Shown here: piece after piece, positions 5,513-5,623 of the stretch
Layout: each line of letters opens with the position of its first letter
How positions within the stretch are numbered: the stretch's first letter is position 1
DNA from: Clostridia bacterium
Lineage (GTDB): Bacteria > Bacillota > Clostridia > Oscillospirales > CAG-272
Direction of reading: 5' to 3'
Length of the DNA stretch: 5,623 bases
NCBI GenBank assembly: GCA_017382615.1
Contig: JAFNZX010000013.1
Coordinates: 1-5,623, forward strand
Notes under the pieces: generated by a model
Told to the model about the DNA's origin: nothing
The model's database searches: none
What the model saw: the letters and a program-made list of their open reading frames with translations, nothing else
Made by a program: the position numbers and the translations under genes

Positions 5513-5623
5513 TCAAGCCTTTTGTGCACGCGCGTACTTGATCAGTACGATTACCACGAGCACCACGCAACCCACACCGAAAACGCCAAGCACTGCCAGA
5601 ATCAAAGGCAGCGGCAAAGGCAT
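5513..5623 (-). CDS. Membrane-anchored protein, probably only its C-terminal end
   Basis: The last codons before the right edge read on the minus strand as a 36-residue sequence starting with ATG exactly at the edge (5621-5623) and ending in TGA at 5513-5515. It has a leading PLPLPL, a long hydrophobic stretch of about 22 residues rich in L, V, I and G, then the basic tail KYARAQKA. That is one transmembrane helix with a positive cytoplasmic end. It could be the C-terminal anchor of a larger exported protein that continues beyond the window, or a complete small membrane protein. No upstream sequence is available to test a ribosome binding site. No clear terminator lies between it and the zinc-ribbon gene, so they may be co-transcribed. 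Confidence 0.6.
   Translation of the reverse strand: MPLPLPLILAVLGVFGVGCVVLVVIVLIKYARAQKA

Overview
The window looks like chromosomal DNA from an anaerobic Gram-positive bacterium of the Clostridia, probably a gut Oscillospiraceae/Ruminococcaceae-type organism. This is inferred from strong GGAGG-like ribosome binding sites, an aldo/keto reductase fused to a ferredoxin-like domain, a clostridial-style zinc-ribbon repeat protein, and intermediate base composition. No taxonomic marker gene is present, so the assignment is tentative. Every convincing gene lies on the minus strand, so the window reads from right to left.

Right end (about 5513-5623): the last 36 codons of a reading frame, or a complete 36-residue protein, with one transmembrane segment and a basic tail. 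It is followed by a standalone protein of three tandem zinc-ribbon (treble-clef-like) repeats (4720-5418). That gene ends before a good intrinsic terminator hairpin (about 4612-4655). About 120 bases of GC-rich sequence of unknown meaning (about 4497-4610) separate this terminator from the next promoter.

Centre and left (206-4469): a textbook extended -10 promoter (TTGATT, 17 bases, TATAAT preceded by TG) fires leftward into a compact five-gene operon. In order of transcription it encodes a PHP-family metallophosphoesterase, an aldo/keto reductase with a C-terminal Fe-S domain, a cytoplasmic class A beta-lactamase-like serine hydrolase, a tyrosine phosphatase with an N-terminal fibronectin-III-like domain, and a small alpha/beta hydrolase. 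Gaps are 29, 27, -8 and 22 bases, and each start has its own Shine-Dalgarno sequence. The operon joins two hydrolases, two phosphoesterases and one oxidoreductase, none with a visible signal peptide. That fits stepwise processing of a small cytoplasmic metabolite, but the substrate cannot be read from the sequence.

Left end (1-205): non-coding and rich in inverted repeats. It holds a 40-base hairpin, a likely bidirectional terminator, a short stretch resembling widespread intergenic repeats, and a second 37-base hairpin.

No RNA gene, CRISPR array, insertion sequence or phage gene was recognised.
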